10,486 nt of DNA from Microcaldota archaeon. GTDB lineage: Archaea; Micrarchaeota; Micrarchaeia; Burarchaeales; Burarchaeaceae. A model generated the notes under the pieces. That model saw nothing but the letters and a program-made list of their open reading frames with translations, was not told the origin of the DNA and did not search any database. This document shows, piece after piece, positions 1-7,045 of this stretch (positions within the stretch are counted from its first letter, which is position 1; each line of letters begins with the position of its first letter). A program made the position numbers and the translations under genes. The stretch covers positions 1 to 10,486 of the forward strand of contig QMVF01000016.1 of assembly GCA_003660965.1 (NCBI GenBank), read 5' to 3'.

Positions 1-175
1 GCACAAAGCCATAGGCAGCAGCAACTCCGATTGCGGGCGCTCCCCTTACCACCATGCTTCTTATTGCCAGAGCAACCTGTTTTGCACTTCTGCATTCCAC
101 AATACCTAATTTGAATGGAAGGGCGCGCTGGTCTATCAAAAATAGGCTATTGCCGTCGAAGCATACGCTACGCAT
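1..175 (-). CDS. mtnA: S-methyl-5-thioribose-1-phosphate isomerase family protein (MtnA), N-terminal part, cut by window edge
   Basis: About 58 N-terminal residues are present; the rest lies before base 1. The sequence begins MRSVCFDGNSLFLIDQRALP and ends in MVVRGAPAIGVAAAYGFV. The R-G-A-P-A-I-G-V-A-A-A-Y-G string is the signature near the N-terminus of MtnA, which isomerises 5-methylthioribose 1-phosphate to methylthioribulose 1-phosphate in methionine salvage. It belongs to the eIF2B-alpha/MtnA/ribose-1,5-bisphosphate isomerase superfamily; the RGAPAIG form favours MtnA over the other two, although archaeal members can act on related sugar phosphates. An in-frame ATG at 208 would add 11 residues, but the TATA element at 222-230 predicts transcription starting near base 200, and family proteins begin at about the M of MRSV, so I chose 175. 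It is divergent from scpA. Base 1 falls mid-gene, so only the family call is secure. Confidence 0.82.
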   Translation of the reverse strand, partial: MRSVCFDGNSLFLIDQRALPFKLGIVECRSAKQVALAIRSMVVRGAPAIGVAAAYGFV

Positions 176-221
176 CTCTTTTTTGACTTTTCCTAAGCTT
201 ATCCGCATCCACTCCCCAATG

Positions 222-230
222 CTTATAAAT
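222..230. promoter_or_regulatory. Shared TATA element of the divergent mtnA and scpA promoters
   Basis: CTTATAAAT on the plus strand reads ATTTATAAG on the minus strand, so the element is close to symmetric. About 25 bases to the right lies the scpA ATG (251), with no Shine-Dalgarno before it, suggesting a leaderless scpA transcript. About 25 bases to the left falls near base 200, giving a short leader before mtnA at 175. Inferred from spacing; no transcript data. Confidence 0.5.
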
Positions 231-250
231 GGAATAACCATTATAATTGC

Positions 251-913
251 ATGCTTGATTTGGAGCGGCTAGTAGCGCAGCCAACCTGGAGAGAGGAGCT
301 AAGGGCAATGGTGGAGGAAGAGCGCCTTGACCCGTGGAACATAGATATAGTCGAGATTGCAGACAAATTTCTTCAGAGAATGCGAAAGATTCAGACAAAT
401 GACTTGCTCCTGCCTGCAAACATAGTGCTAGCTGCCTCGATTTTACTCTATTTGAAGAGCGAGGCTTTGAAATTCGAAGAGGAGCAGGTTGCAGAGGAGC
501 AGCTTTACTTGGATGAGGAAAGGCCTCCTATCGCAGTTCCTGTTCTAACCTTGCGCAGCCGCATTCCTCCCAAGAGGCGGGTTACTCTAAACGAGCTCAT
601 GGATGCACTTGAAGAAGCTTTTCAGTACAAGCGCATACGCGAGGAAACCACTGCACCTGCCGAACCCATCTCAATTGCTCTACCTGAATATAATATGGAG
701 AATCAAATGAATGAACTGCTTGCCCGGGCAACCAAGCTTGCGGATGAGGAAGGCCTGGTTCTGTTTTCCCAGCTGCTTGAAAAGAACTCACGTGAGGAAA
801 TAATTCAAACCCTCGTGCCCCTGCTCCATTTAGCTCAAGACGGAAAGATTAATTTATTCCAAGAGAAATTATTCGGTGAAATTTTCGTGCAATTGAAAGT
901 AAGCGTTACCTGA
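251..913 (+). CDS. scpA: Segregation and condensation protein A (kleisin ScpA)
   Basis: A 220-residue protein of the ScpA kleisin family, which bridges the two SMC heads and, with ScpB, forms the condensin-like complex that compacts and segregates the chromosome. Visible marks are the N-terminal LDPWNIDIVEIADKFL (residues 26-41), the helix LLLPANIVLAASILLYLKSE (52-71) that binds the SMC neck, an acidic linker (74-91), VTLNELMDALEEAF (111-124), and a C-terminal winged-helix stretch (about 171-214) for the SMC cap. Length matches short archaeal ScpA; bacterial ones are often 240-270. The start ATG lies about 25 bases after a TATA element with no ribosome site, so it is probably leaderless. scpB follows after 8 bases in the same operon. 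No smc gene is in the window, so the partner must be encoded elsewhere. Confidence 0.9.
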   Translation: MLDLERLVAQPTWREELRAMVEEERLDPWNIDIVEIADKFLQRMRKIQTNDLLLPANIVLAASILLYLKSEALKFEEEQVAEEQLYLDEERPPIAVPVLTLRSRIPPKRRVTLNELMDALEEAFQYKRIREETTAPAEPISIALPEYNMENQMNELLARATKLADEEGLVLFSQLLEKNSREEIIQTLVPLLHLAQDGKINLFQEKLFGEIFVQLKVSVT

Positions 914-921
914 GTGATTCT

Positions 922-1377
922 ATGGCAGACGAAAGAGTGAGGAGGTATTTGGAAGCTGCTCTTTTTATGAGCTCACGGCCGATGAGCTTGGAAGAGCTTT
1001 CCAGAATAGCGGGAGTTTCTGCACCTGGCTATGTTCAGAATGAGCTCAACGAGCTTCAGCGCGAGTATGAGGAGCGCGGAAGTGCTATTGAGCTGGCTTA
1101 TGAAGCAAATGAATACGTAATGCGAATAAAATCTGAGTTTGCAGAAAAGGTGAGCGGTCTTGCACAGGGTGCTGAGCTCAGCAGGGGTGCAATGCGCGTG
1201 CTTGCACTGGTTTCAAAGAATGAAGGCATTGAGCAGTCTGCTTTAGTAAAAAGCCTTGGCACCACTGTTTACGAATATGTGCAGGAGCTTATGGAAAAAG
1301 GCTTCATCACCCGTTCTAAAAAAGGAAGAACCATGGCCTTGCGCACAACCCCCAAGTTCAAGGAGTATTTTGCCTGA
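922..1377 (+). CDS. scpB: Segregation and condensation protein B (ScpB)
   Basis: A 151-residue ScpB, the winged-helix partner that binds the middle of ScpA and modulates the SMC ATPase. The N-terminal winged helix starts with VRRYLEAALFMSSRPMSLEE (residues 6-25), followed by IAGVSAPGYVQNELNELQREY; the family pattern is 'EA-LF-S--P-s--eLa'. The second winged helix covers about 85-150 (SRGAMRVLALVSKNEGIEQS, then TTVYEYVQELMEKGFITRSKKGRTMALRTTPKF in two parts). It is shorter than typical bacterial ScpB (about 190-200 residues), as usual for archaea. The start is 8 bases after the scpA stop; GAGTGAT overlapping that stop is a weak ribosome site. It ends convergent to carS with 16 bases between the stop codons. 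Confidence 0.88.
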   Translation: MADERVRRYLEAALFMSSRPMSLEELSRIAGVSAPGYVQNELNELQREYEERGSAIELAYEANEYVMRIKSEFAEKVSGLAQGAELSRGAMRVLALVSKNEGIEQSALVKSLGTTVYEYVQELMEKGFITRSKKGRTMALRTTPKFKEYFA

Positions 1378-1399
1378 TTTTTATCTGTTTCTTTCACCA
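1377..1399 (+). terminator. T-rich terminator after scpAB
   Basis: ATTTTTATCTGTTTCTTTC begins at the last base of the scpB stop codon. Runs of T on the coding strand are the usual intrinsic stop signal for archaeal RNA polymerase. It runs into the 3' end of carS. No matching T-run lies after carS on the minus strand. Confidence 0.5.
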
Positions 1400-1918
1400 G
1401 GGAACTTTCTTCCAGCCCAATCTGTTTGCAAGCCAGTTCATAACCACGTGAAGAACCAGAGTTGCAACGAGTATTATGAGCCAGTCGAGTGCAGTTAAGG
1501 CTGGCAGCAGGCCAAAGGGAAGTAGAAATAGAAGTGCGAATATTATGAAAGGCAGCTGATCGAGAAGCATGTAAGGCTTGCCCGGCTTCATTCCACTTCT
1601 TCTTTTTATGAACGAACCAAACAAATCGCCAAACATGGTGCCGCATGAGGCTATGAAGCCTGCGCTCACGTATTTGCAGGTGCAATCATAAATCGTATAT
1701 GGTGTGTTTATAGCAACAAAACCGATTACAATTCCCGCAATGCTGCCCGCAGCTATTCCTCCCAGGGTTCCACGCCAAGTCTTCCCGCCGCCTAGAATTC
1801 TCCTTCCATCCCAGAACTTCTTCTTGAAGTCAACCGGCAGGCCTCCTCCCAGCAAAACTGGAGAGCTATTTGCAACATAGGCTGGGAAAACCAGTATGAG
1901 GAGTGCCAGCAAATCCAT
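1394..1918 (-). CDS. carS: CDP-archaeol synthase (CarS)
   Basis: A 174-residue membrane enzyme that transfers CMP from CTP to the unsaturated archaetidic acid (digeranylgeranylglyceryl phosphate), giving CDP-archaeol, the common precursor of archaeal phospholipid head-group attachment. Family elements appear in order: ANSSPVLLGGGLPVD (16-30), ILGGGKTWRGTLGG (41-54), GTMFGDLFGSFIKRR (93-107), LLDQLPF (118-124) and the end LHVVMNWLANRLGWKKVPW (156-174). GDLFGSFIKRR with LLDQL resembles the CDP-alcohol/cytidylyltransferase core shared with CdsA. About five hydrophobic segments are visible. Length is normal for the family. The ATG lies about 24 bases from the TATA element at 1936-1948 and has no ribosome site, so the transcript is probably leaderless. 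A pathway relative, mevalonate kinase, lies at the far end of the window in another transcript. Confidence 0.93.
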   Translation of the reverse strand: MDLLALLILVFPAYVANSSPVLLGGGLPVDFKKKFWDGRRILGGGKTWRGTLGGIAAGSIAGIVIGFVAINTPYTIYDCTCKYVSAGFIASCGTMFGDLFGSFIKRRSGMKPGKPYMLLDQLPFIIFALLFLLPFGLLPALTALDWLIILVATLVLHVVMNWLANRLGWKKVPW

Positions 1919-1935
1919 GCTGGAATTTTTACCAC

Positions 1936-1948
1936 AATATTTATAATA
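1936..1948. promoter_or_regulatory. Shared TATA element of the divergent carS and sppA promoters
   Basis: AATATTTATAATA sits in the middle of a 50-base gap between two divergent starts. It is TATA-like on both strands (TTTATAAT on plus, ATTATAAATATT on minus). Measured from its centre, both ATG codons (1918 on minus, 1969 on plus) lie about 25 bases away, where archaeal transcription normally begins. No second A/T-rich element is available for either gene. Confidence 0.6.
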
Positions 1949-1968
1949 CAGGCGAGCGATAGAGGAGC

Positions 1969-2934
1969 ATGAAACTATTGAAAAAGAAAGGCGGATTAAA
2001 GGGACGGGATCTGGTTTTGATAATCATAATTGCGGTGGCGGGCTTAATGCTAATTGGAATACCTATTCTGCTCGCAGTAGCAGCTGCAGTGATGCCTGAA
2101 CAGCCGTGCGTGGGCGTGGTCAAAATAAGCGGTGCTATCGTGACTGAATCTCCGGGCGGCTTTGGAAGCGAAGGGCTGGTTTCAAGCGATGAATTCACGG
2201 CGCTTATGAAGGATGTGCAGAGCAGGGATGAGATAAAAGCACTTCTTTTTGAAATAAACTCGCCAGGGGGTTCAGTAGTTGCAAGCAGCGAAATGTACAA
2301 TTCAATAAATGAGATTGACAAGCCCAAGGTTATGTTCTTCCGGGAGGTTGCAGCTTCCGGGGGCTATTATGTGGCAATGGCTGGGGACAGGATAATTTCA
2401 GACCCAAATACACTTACCGGCAGCATAGGAGCTCGCATGACTCTTATGGAGCTAAGCGAACTTTTCGATGATTTGGGAATCAATTATACGAACATAGTTT
2501 CAGGCGAGTACAAGGATATGGGGGACATAAGCAGGCCGCTTACAGATGAAGAGCGTGAAATATTACAGACTATCGTGGATGAGGTTTTTGCAGACTTCAG
2601 GCAGATAGTTATAGATGGAAGAAGCGGAAGGCCCAATTTCAGCATAGCCTCTTTTGATGAAATAGCGGATGGAAGAATACTTACTGGAAGGCAGGCCCTT
2701 GACTATGGTTTGGTTGATGAGCTCGGTACAAAACAAGATGCACTTGAAAGCGCTGCCCAGATGGGTTCAATAGAAGTTGAAGAAGGGGAGGAAATACCTG
2801 TTTGCGAGCTTAGCACAGAATCGGGACTTTTTGAGCTCCTCTTTGCATCAAGCGCAAATGCGCTTTCACAAATAATTTCACAGGCTTTAGACCTCGCAAA
2901 CCAGAATGATGGAATGCAGCTCCAATACAGGTAG
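1969..2934 (+). CDS. sppA: Signal peptide peptidase SppA, membrane-anchored S49 serine protease
   Basis: A 321-residue protease of family S49, which degrades cleaved signal peptides left in the membrane. The N-terminus is basic (MKLLKKKGGLKGR) and is followed by one hydrophobic segment (about 13-42), placing the catalytic domain outside the membrane. The core shows VVKISGAI (50-57), FEINSPGGSVVASSEMYNSI (94-113), EVAASGGYYVAMAGDRI (126-142) and GSIGARM (151-157). The predicted catalytic dyad is Ser130 in AASGGYY and Lys182 in SGEYKDMG; their 52-residue spacing equals that of the studied Thermococcus SppA. Length and single protease domain match the short archaeal/Bacillus type, not the double-length E. 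coli type. GAGGAG lies 1 base before the ATG, too close for a normal ribosome site, and the TATA spacing suggests a leaderless start. The stop codon directly touches that of carB. Confidence 0.92.
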   Translation: MKLLKKKGGLKGRDLVLIIIIAVAGLMLIGIPILLAVAAAVMPEQPCVGVVKISGAIVTESPGGFGSEGLVSSDEFTALMKDVQSRDEIKALLFEINSPGGSVVASSEMYNSINEIDKPKVMFFREVAASGGYYVAMAGDRIISDPNTLTGSIGARMTLMELSELFDDLGINYTNIVSGEYKDMGDISRPLTDEEREILQTIVDEVFADFRQIVIDGRSGRPNFSIASFDEIADGRILTGRQALDYGLVDELGTKQDALESAAQMGSIEVEEGEEIPVCELSTESGLFELLFASSANALSQIISQALDLANQNDGMQLQYR

Positions 2935-2965
2935 CTATTTCTTGATTTCCTTTATTCTTTCATTA
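2935..2965 (+). terminator. Possible T-rich terminator of sppA inside the 3' end of carB
   Basis: After the sppA stop the plus strand reads CTATTTCTTGATTTCC and then TTTATTCTTTC. These T-rich patches are the antisense of the Lys/Ile-rich C-terminus of CarB. With no spacer between the genes, sppA transcription must end inside carB, and this is the nearest plausible signal. Confidence 0.3.
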
Positions 2966-5900
2966 ATGCTCTTCACATCTATGGCCCTTCCTCTAGCTGA
3001 TTTCAGCGCATCCGCGATTCCAAATGCAGCCTCCAAACTGGTTATAAGCGGTATGCTGTTCTCAATAGCGGCCCTTCTGATTTTGAATCCATCTGTAAAC
3101 GAACGCTTTCCTTTTTGAGGGGTATTTATTATCATCCCAAGCCCGTTCTCTTCCATAGCTGTTATTATGTTCGGAGTTCCTTCACTCGCCTTCTTCAATA
3201 TCTCAACCTTTCCTTCCATTTCCTGTGCAGTTCCCTCTGTAGCTCCTATGCTATAGCCCAGCTCAGTAAATTTCCCTGCAAGCTCCCCTCCCTTCCCCTT
3301 GTCCTTTTTGTTCAAAGTAATTGCTATCCTACCCTTCATGGGCAGACTTAAACCGGCACCAAGCAGAGCTTTGTAGTACGCAATTCCAAAATCGGAATCA
3401 ATGCCCATGCTCTCCCCAGTACTCTTCATCTCAGGCCCAAGAACTACATCCACTCCCGGCAGCTTGAGAAATGGGAAGACCACACTCTTCACCGAATAGT
3501 GCGGAAGCTCGGGTATTCCCTTTAAACCAAACTCCTTCAACTTCCTGCCAAGCATAACCTTCATTGCTATTTTGGCAAGCGGAACGCCCGTGGATTTGCT
3601 CAAGTATGGTATGGTTCTGCTTGCACGCGGGTTGGCTTCAAGCACATAAACAGTTCCCTCCTTTATAACGTACTGTATGTTTATGCAGCCCTTGGTATGC
3701 AACGCCTTTGCTATTCTCTCGCTATAGTCAATTATGGTTTTCTGTAATTCTTTGCTGGTAATTATGGGAGGGGTTACGCAGCTCGCATCCCCTGAGTGCA
3801 CCCCTGCTTTCTCAATATGCTCCATTATGCCTGCTATGAAAAGCTGCTTTCCATCGCTCGCTCCATCTATTTCAACCTCTAGCGCATTTTCCAAATATTT
3901 ATCAATAAGAACCGGCCTCCTCTCGCTCACTTCCACTGCCTCAGTTATATATTTCTTCAAATCCTCGTCATTATAGATTATAGCCATCCCCCTGCCTGCT
4001 ATTACATAGCTCGGCCTTACCACAACCGGATAGCCTATCTGGTTTGCGATTTCCAGCGCACCCTGCTCGGTAGTTGCGGTTCCGTTTGCGGGCTGAGGTA
4101 TTTTCAATTCATGCAAAAGCTTCCTGAACCTCTCCCTGTCCTCAGCCAAATCTATTCCCTCCACCGGCGTGCCAAGAATTTTCACCCCATGCTCATGCAG
4201 TGCACCTGCGAGGTTTATGCTGGTCTGCCCACCGAATTGAACCACCACTCCATCAGGCATCTCATTTTCAATAACATTCATAACATCCTCGAATGTAAGG
4301 GGCTCGAAGTACAGCCTGTCGCTTGCATCAAAATCAGTGCTTATGGTTTCCGGATTGTTGTTTATCATTATGGACTGCACCTTTTCCTCCCTTAATGCAA
4401 ATGACGCATGGCAGCAACAGTAGTCAAACTCAATTCCCTGCCCGATTCTTATAGGGCCCGAACCTATTACAACGACTTTCTTCACCTTCTCAGCCCTTGC
4501 CTCATTCTCCCGTTCATAAGTTGAATAGTAGTAAGGCGTGCTGGCTTCGAATTCAGCTGCACAAGTGTCAACCATTTTGTAAACAGGCCTTATACCAAAC
4601 TTCAGCCGCGCCTTTCTAACTGTAAACTCATCGCTTCCTATGAGCTCCGCTATTCTTTTATCCCCAATTCCAATCCTCTTTGCCCTTTTCACAACCTTTT
4701 CACTAAGCCCCTGCAGAGAAATTTCCTTTTCGATTTCCACAATATTCTTGATTTTCATAAGGAACCATGAGTGAACCCCCGTATTCTCAACTAGCTTCTC
4801 AACGCTCATTCCTCTTCTGAGAGCTTCAAAAATTGCAAACAGCCGTCTGTCATTCGGCTTGCTCAATAAGCCTTCCACTTCCTTTTCATCAACTGCCATC
4901 ATAGATGCCTTTACCTCTATGCTCCTAAGCGCCTTGTTCAAAGATTCTTCAAAAGTTCTTCCAATTGCCATAACTTCCCCCGTGCTCTTCATCTGGGTTC
5001 CGATGCGCCGGTCTGCTTCAGGCATCTTGTCAAACGGCCAGCGCGGTATTTTTACAACCACATAATCCAGCGCAGGCTCGAAGCTAGCAGGTGTTCTCTT
5101 CGTAACCGCATTCAAAATTTCATCAAGTGTATAGCCGAGCGCAACCTTTGCTGCAACCCGGGCAATCGGATAGCCAGTAGCCTTGCTTGCAAGAGCGCTT
5201 GATCTAGAAAGCCTTGGGTTTACTTCTATTACAATATACTCGCCTGTCTTTTGATTAAGTGCAAACTGTATATTGCACCCTCCCCGTATATCAAGCTCCC
5301 TTATTATTTTCAGCGAGGCAGTGCGTAGCCTTTGATATTCATCATCGCTTAGAGTTTGAGATGGTGCAACCACCACACTCTCACCAGTATGCACGCCCAT
5401 CGGATCGATATTTTCCATATTGCAGATGGTTATGCAGTTATCGTGCGCATCTCTCATCACTTCATACTCGATCTCCCCCCACCCTATCACGCTCTTTTCA
5501 ACAAGCACCTGTTTTATGGGGCTGAGGGAAAGGCCGAGCTTCATAAGCCTTTTCAGCTCCTCCTTATTTTCAGCAATTCCGCCCCCTGTTCCTCCCAGCG
5601 TGTATGCAGGCCTCAATATCAATGGGTAGCCATGCTCAGTTGCAAACGCATGCGCTTCTTCAAAATTCTTGGCAGCAACGCTTGGCATCAGAGGCTCGCC
5701 TATCCGCTTGAGCATAGATGCAAACTTTTCCCTGTCCTCAGCCTTCTTTATAGCCTCCACTCCAGTTCCCAACACTTCCACTCCGTACTTCTCGAGAATG
5801 CCGCGTTTCTGCAGTTCAACAGCCAGGTTGAGAGCAGTCTGGCCTCCCATTGTAGCTATAACTCCCTGCGGCCTTTCCTTTTTGATTATCCTTTCAATAT

Positions 5901-6117
5901 ATTCGGGCTGAAGGGGCTCTATGTAAACAACATCTGCAATTTCAAGATCGGTTTGAATTGTAGCTGGATTTGAATTAACCAATACTACTTTCACTCCCTC
6001 CTCGCGCAAAGCTTGGCATGCCTGCGAGCCCGAATAATCGAACTCCGCAGCCTGACCTATGGTGATTGGACCGCTGCCAATCACCAGAACCTTCTTTATA
6101 TCAGCTCGCCTAGGCAT
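2935..6117 (-). CDS. carB: Carbamoyl-phosphate synthase large subunit (CarB)
   Basis: A full-length large subunit of 1060 residues (E. coli 1073) that uses ammonia from CarA, bicarbonate and two ATP to make carbamoyl phosphate. Two homologous ATP-grasp halves are visible: the first opens with KKVLVIGSGPITIGQAAEFD (8-27), the second with KKVVVIGSGPIRIGQGIEFD near residue 550. Both contain GGQT (MGGQTALNLA and FGGQTSINLA), a glycine-rich loop (RPAYTLGGTGGGIA; RPSYVIAGRGMAI) and metal-site ends EVNPRLSRSSALASK and EANPRASRTIPYLSK. The C-terminal 130 residues form the MGS-like regulatory domain (ATEGTA, KKASEGTPNI, INTPQKG). The likely start is the ATG at 6117: GGTGA at 6128-6124 stands 6 bases before it, whereas the in-frame GTG at 6123 abuts that site. 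It is last in carA-carbamoyltransferase-carB, 23 bases after the preceding gene. Confidence 0.96.
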   Translation of the reverse strand: MPRRADIKKVLVIGSGPITIGQAAEFDYSGSQACQALREEGVKVVLVNSNPATIQTDLEIADVVYIEPLQPEYIERIIKKERPQGVIATMGGQTALNLAVELQKRGILEKYGVEVLGTGVEAIKKAEDREKFASMLKRIGEPLMPSVAAKNFEEAHAFATEHGYPLILRPAYTLGGTGGGIAENKEELKRLMKLGLSLSPIKQVLVEKSVIGWGEIEYEVMRDAHDNCITICNMENIDPMGVHTGESVVVAPSQTLSDDEYQRLRTASLKIIRELDIRGGCNIQFALNQKTGEYIVIEVNPRLSRSSALASKATGYPIARVAAKVALGYTLDEILNAVTKRTPASFEPALDYVVVKIPRWPFDKMPEADRRIGTQMKSTGEVMAIGRTFEESLNKALRSIEVKASMMAVDEKEVEGLLSKPNDRRLFAIFEALRRGMSVEKLVENTGVHSWFLMKIKNIVEIEKEISLQGLSEKVVKRAKRIGIGDKRIAELIGSDEFTVRKARLKFGIRPVYKMVDTCAAEFEASTPYYYSTYERENEARAEKVKKVVVIGSGPIRIGQGIEFDYCCCHASFALREEKVQSIMINNNPETISTDFDASDRLYFEPLTFEDVMNVIENEMPDGVVVQFGGQTSINLAGALHEHGVKILGTPVEGIDLAEDRERFRKLLHELKIPQPANGTATTEQGALEIANQIGYPVVVRPSYVIAGRGMAIIYNDEDLKKYITEAVEVSERRPVLIDKYLENALEVEIDGASDGKQLFIAGIMEHIEKAGVHSGDASCVTPPIITSKELQKTIIDYSERIAKALHTKGCINIQYVIKEGTVYVLEANPRASRTIPYLSKSTGVPLAKIAMKVMLGRKLKEFGLKGIPELPHYSVKSVVFPFLKLPGVDVVLGPEMKSTGESMGIDSDFGIAYYKALLGAGLSLPMKGRIAITLNKKDKGKGGELAGKFTELGYSIGATEGTAQEMEGKVEILKKASEGTPNIITAMEENGLGMIINTPQKGKRSFTDGFKIRRAAIENSIPLITSLEAAFGIADALKSARGRAIDVKSINERIKEIKK

Positions 6118-6123
6118 TTTCAC

Positions 6124-6128
6124 TCACC
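6124..6128 (-). promoter_or_regulatory. Ribosome binding site that fixes the carB start
   Basis: GGTGA on the minus strand, 6 bases from the ATG at 6117. An in-frame GTG at 6123 directly follows it with zero spacing, so the ATG is preferred and CarB begins MPRRADIKKVLVIG. Confidence 0.6.
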
Positions 6129-6140
6129 ATTCTCTCTTCA

Positions 6141-7034
6141 TCATTTTTGCTTGAGCAGCCATGCAAGAATTGCTTTCTGCACGTGAAGCCTGTTGGCAGC
6201 CTGCTCCCAAACCACGCTGTTCTTGGAATCCAAAACATCACTGGTTATCTCAACCCCTCGCCTTGCAGGCAGTGCATGCATTACTATGCAGTCCTTCCCA
6301 GCCTTTCCCATCACTTTTGAGTTCAGCTGGAATGGAAGGAATGCCTTTGACCTTTCCTCCTTCTCACTCTCCTCGCCCGGCTTCCATGAGGCCGCATATA
6401 TAACGTCAGCATCTGCAACTCCATCCAAAATTTCATGCACAACATGTACATCAGTTCCGCTCTTCCTAGTCTCCTCCAAATATTCTTCTTTTGGTGCATA
6501 GCCCCGCGGGCACACTGCAGTTACTTCCATACCCGCCTTTGCGCATGCGAGCATAAGTGAGCTCGCAACGCTGGCCTCAGGATCGCCCACAATTGCAACC
6601 TTTCCCTTCTTCTTTCCTTTCTGCCTTATAGTCACCAAATCACCAAGCGCCTGGCACGGGTGCTCCTTATCACTAAGCCCGTTTATTACAGGCATGCTCG
6701 CATACTTTGCAAACTCCTCAAGCTCCTCGTGCTTGTAAACGCGTGCAAGCGCCACATCTACATACTGGCTGAGGGCGCGGGCAGTGTCTGCCATGCTTTC
6801 TCCTCTGCTCAGCTGGCTCCCGCCCAAATCTATGTAAATTGCATGACCTCCTAGCTGAGTCATTGCAACCTCAAAGCTCACCCTGGTTCTAGTACTCGGC
6901 CTCTCAAATATCATGGCAAGCGTTTTACCTTCCAGCACTTTCTTCCCTTTCTTGAGCTCCTCAGTAAGCTTCATAAGCTCTTCAATTTCATCAGAGCTCA
7001 ATTCCCTGATGCTGAGCAAGTTCCTTTTTTTCAT
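6141..7034 (-). CDS. ArgF-like carbamoyltransferase with a divergent acceptor site (annotated by homology as ornithine carbamoyltransferase)
   Basis: A 297-residue enzyme of the aspartate/ornithine carbamoyltransferase fold. The carbamoyl-phosphate side is intact: PSTRTRVSFE (Ser47-Thr-Arg-Thr-Arg51), the DTARALSQY helix, ARVYKHEELEEFAKYASMP, SDKEHPCQ (His125, Gln128) and Arg282 in NRLHVQKAI. The acceptor side is unusual. Where ornithine enzymes have GDGNNV-NS, this has GDPEASVASS (150-159); where they have D-V-W-x-SMG, this has YAASWKPGEE (213-222); and HCLPA is HALPARRG (253-260). YAASW recalls the Y-x-K-S-W element of acetyl-/succinyl-ornithine carbamoyltransferases and YgeW, but with Ala for Lys. 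It lacks the HPLPR of aspartate carbamoyltransferase. The acceptor is therefore uncertain; ornithine or a modified ornithine remains possible. It starts 4 bases after carA with GGGGTGA as ribosome site, and ends in tandem TGA TGA upstream of carB. No other arginine gene is in the window. Confidence 0.85.
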   Translation of the reverse strand: MKKRNLLSIRELSSDEIEELMKLTEELKKGKKVLEGKTLAMIFERPSTRTRVSFEVAMTQLGGHAIYIDLGGSQLSRGESMADTARALSQYVDVALARVYKHEELEEFAKYASMPVINGLSDKEHPCQALGDLVTIRQKGKKKGKVAIVGDPEASVASSLMLACAKAGMEVTAVCPRGYAPKEEYLEETRKSGTDVHVVHEILDGVADADVIYAASWKPGEESEKEERSKAFLPFQLNSKVMGKAGKDCIVMHALPARRGVEITSDVLDSKNSVVWEQAANRLHVQKAILAWLLKQK

Positions 7035-7038
7035 AGTT

Positions 7039-7045
7039 TCACCCC
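7039..7045 (-). promoter_or_regulatory. Ribosome binding site of the carbamoyltransferase inside the carA stop
   Basis: GGGGTGA on the minus strand comprises the last Gly codon plus stop of carA and lies 4 bases before the ATG at 7034. The overlap of stop and ribosome site suggests translational coupling between CarA and the carbamoyltransferase. Confidence 0.6.

Noticed and set aside
153..163. CCGTCGAAGCA, also found at 8246-8256
   Set aside because: An 11-base match between two places in 10 kb is expected several times by chance; the first copy is ordinary mtnA coding sequence.
54..272. Open frame of 72 codons on the plus strand at the left edge
   Set aside because: It is antisense to the mtnA start and overlaps the promoter and start of scpA; no recognisable protein.
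1269..1685. Open frame of 138 codons on the minus strand
   Set aside because: It overlaps carS in another frame and runs antisense into scpB; both of those have clear family motifs and this one has none.
5356..5973. Open frame of 205 codons on the plus strand
   Set aside because: It lies fully antisense to the conserved first half of carB, has no ribosome site or promoter, and its translation is rich in His, Ser, Leu and Cys, as antisense frames of Lys/Glu-rich genes are.
6141..7034. Calling the middle gene of the car operon pyrB (aspartate carbamoyltransferase)
   Set aside because: It lacks the HPLPR motif and its C-terminus (ITSDVLDSKNSVVWEQAANR) follows the ornithine-type pattern.
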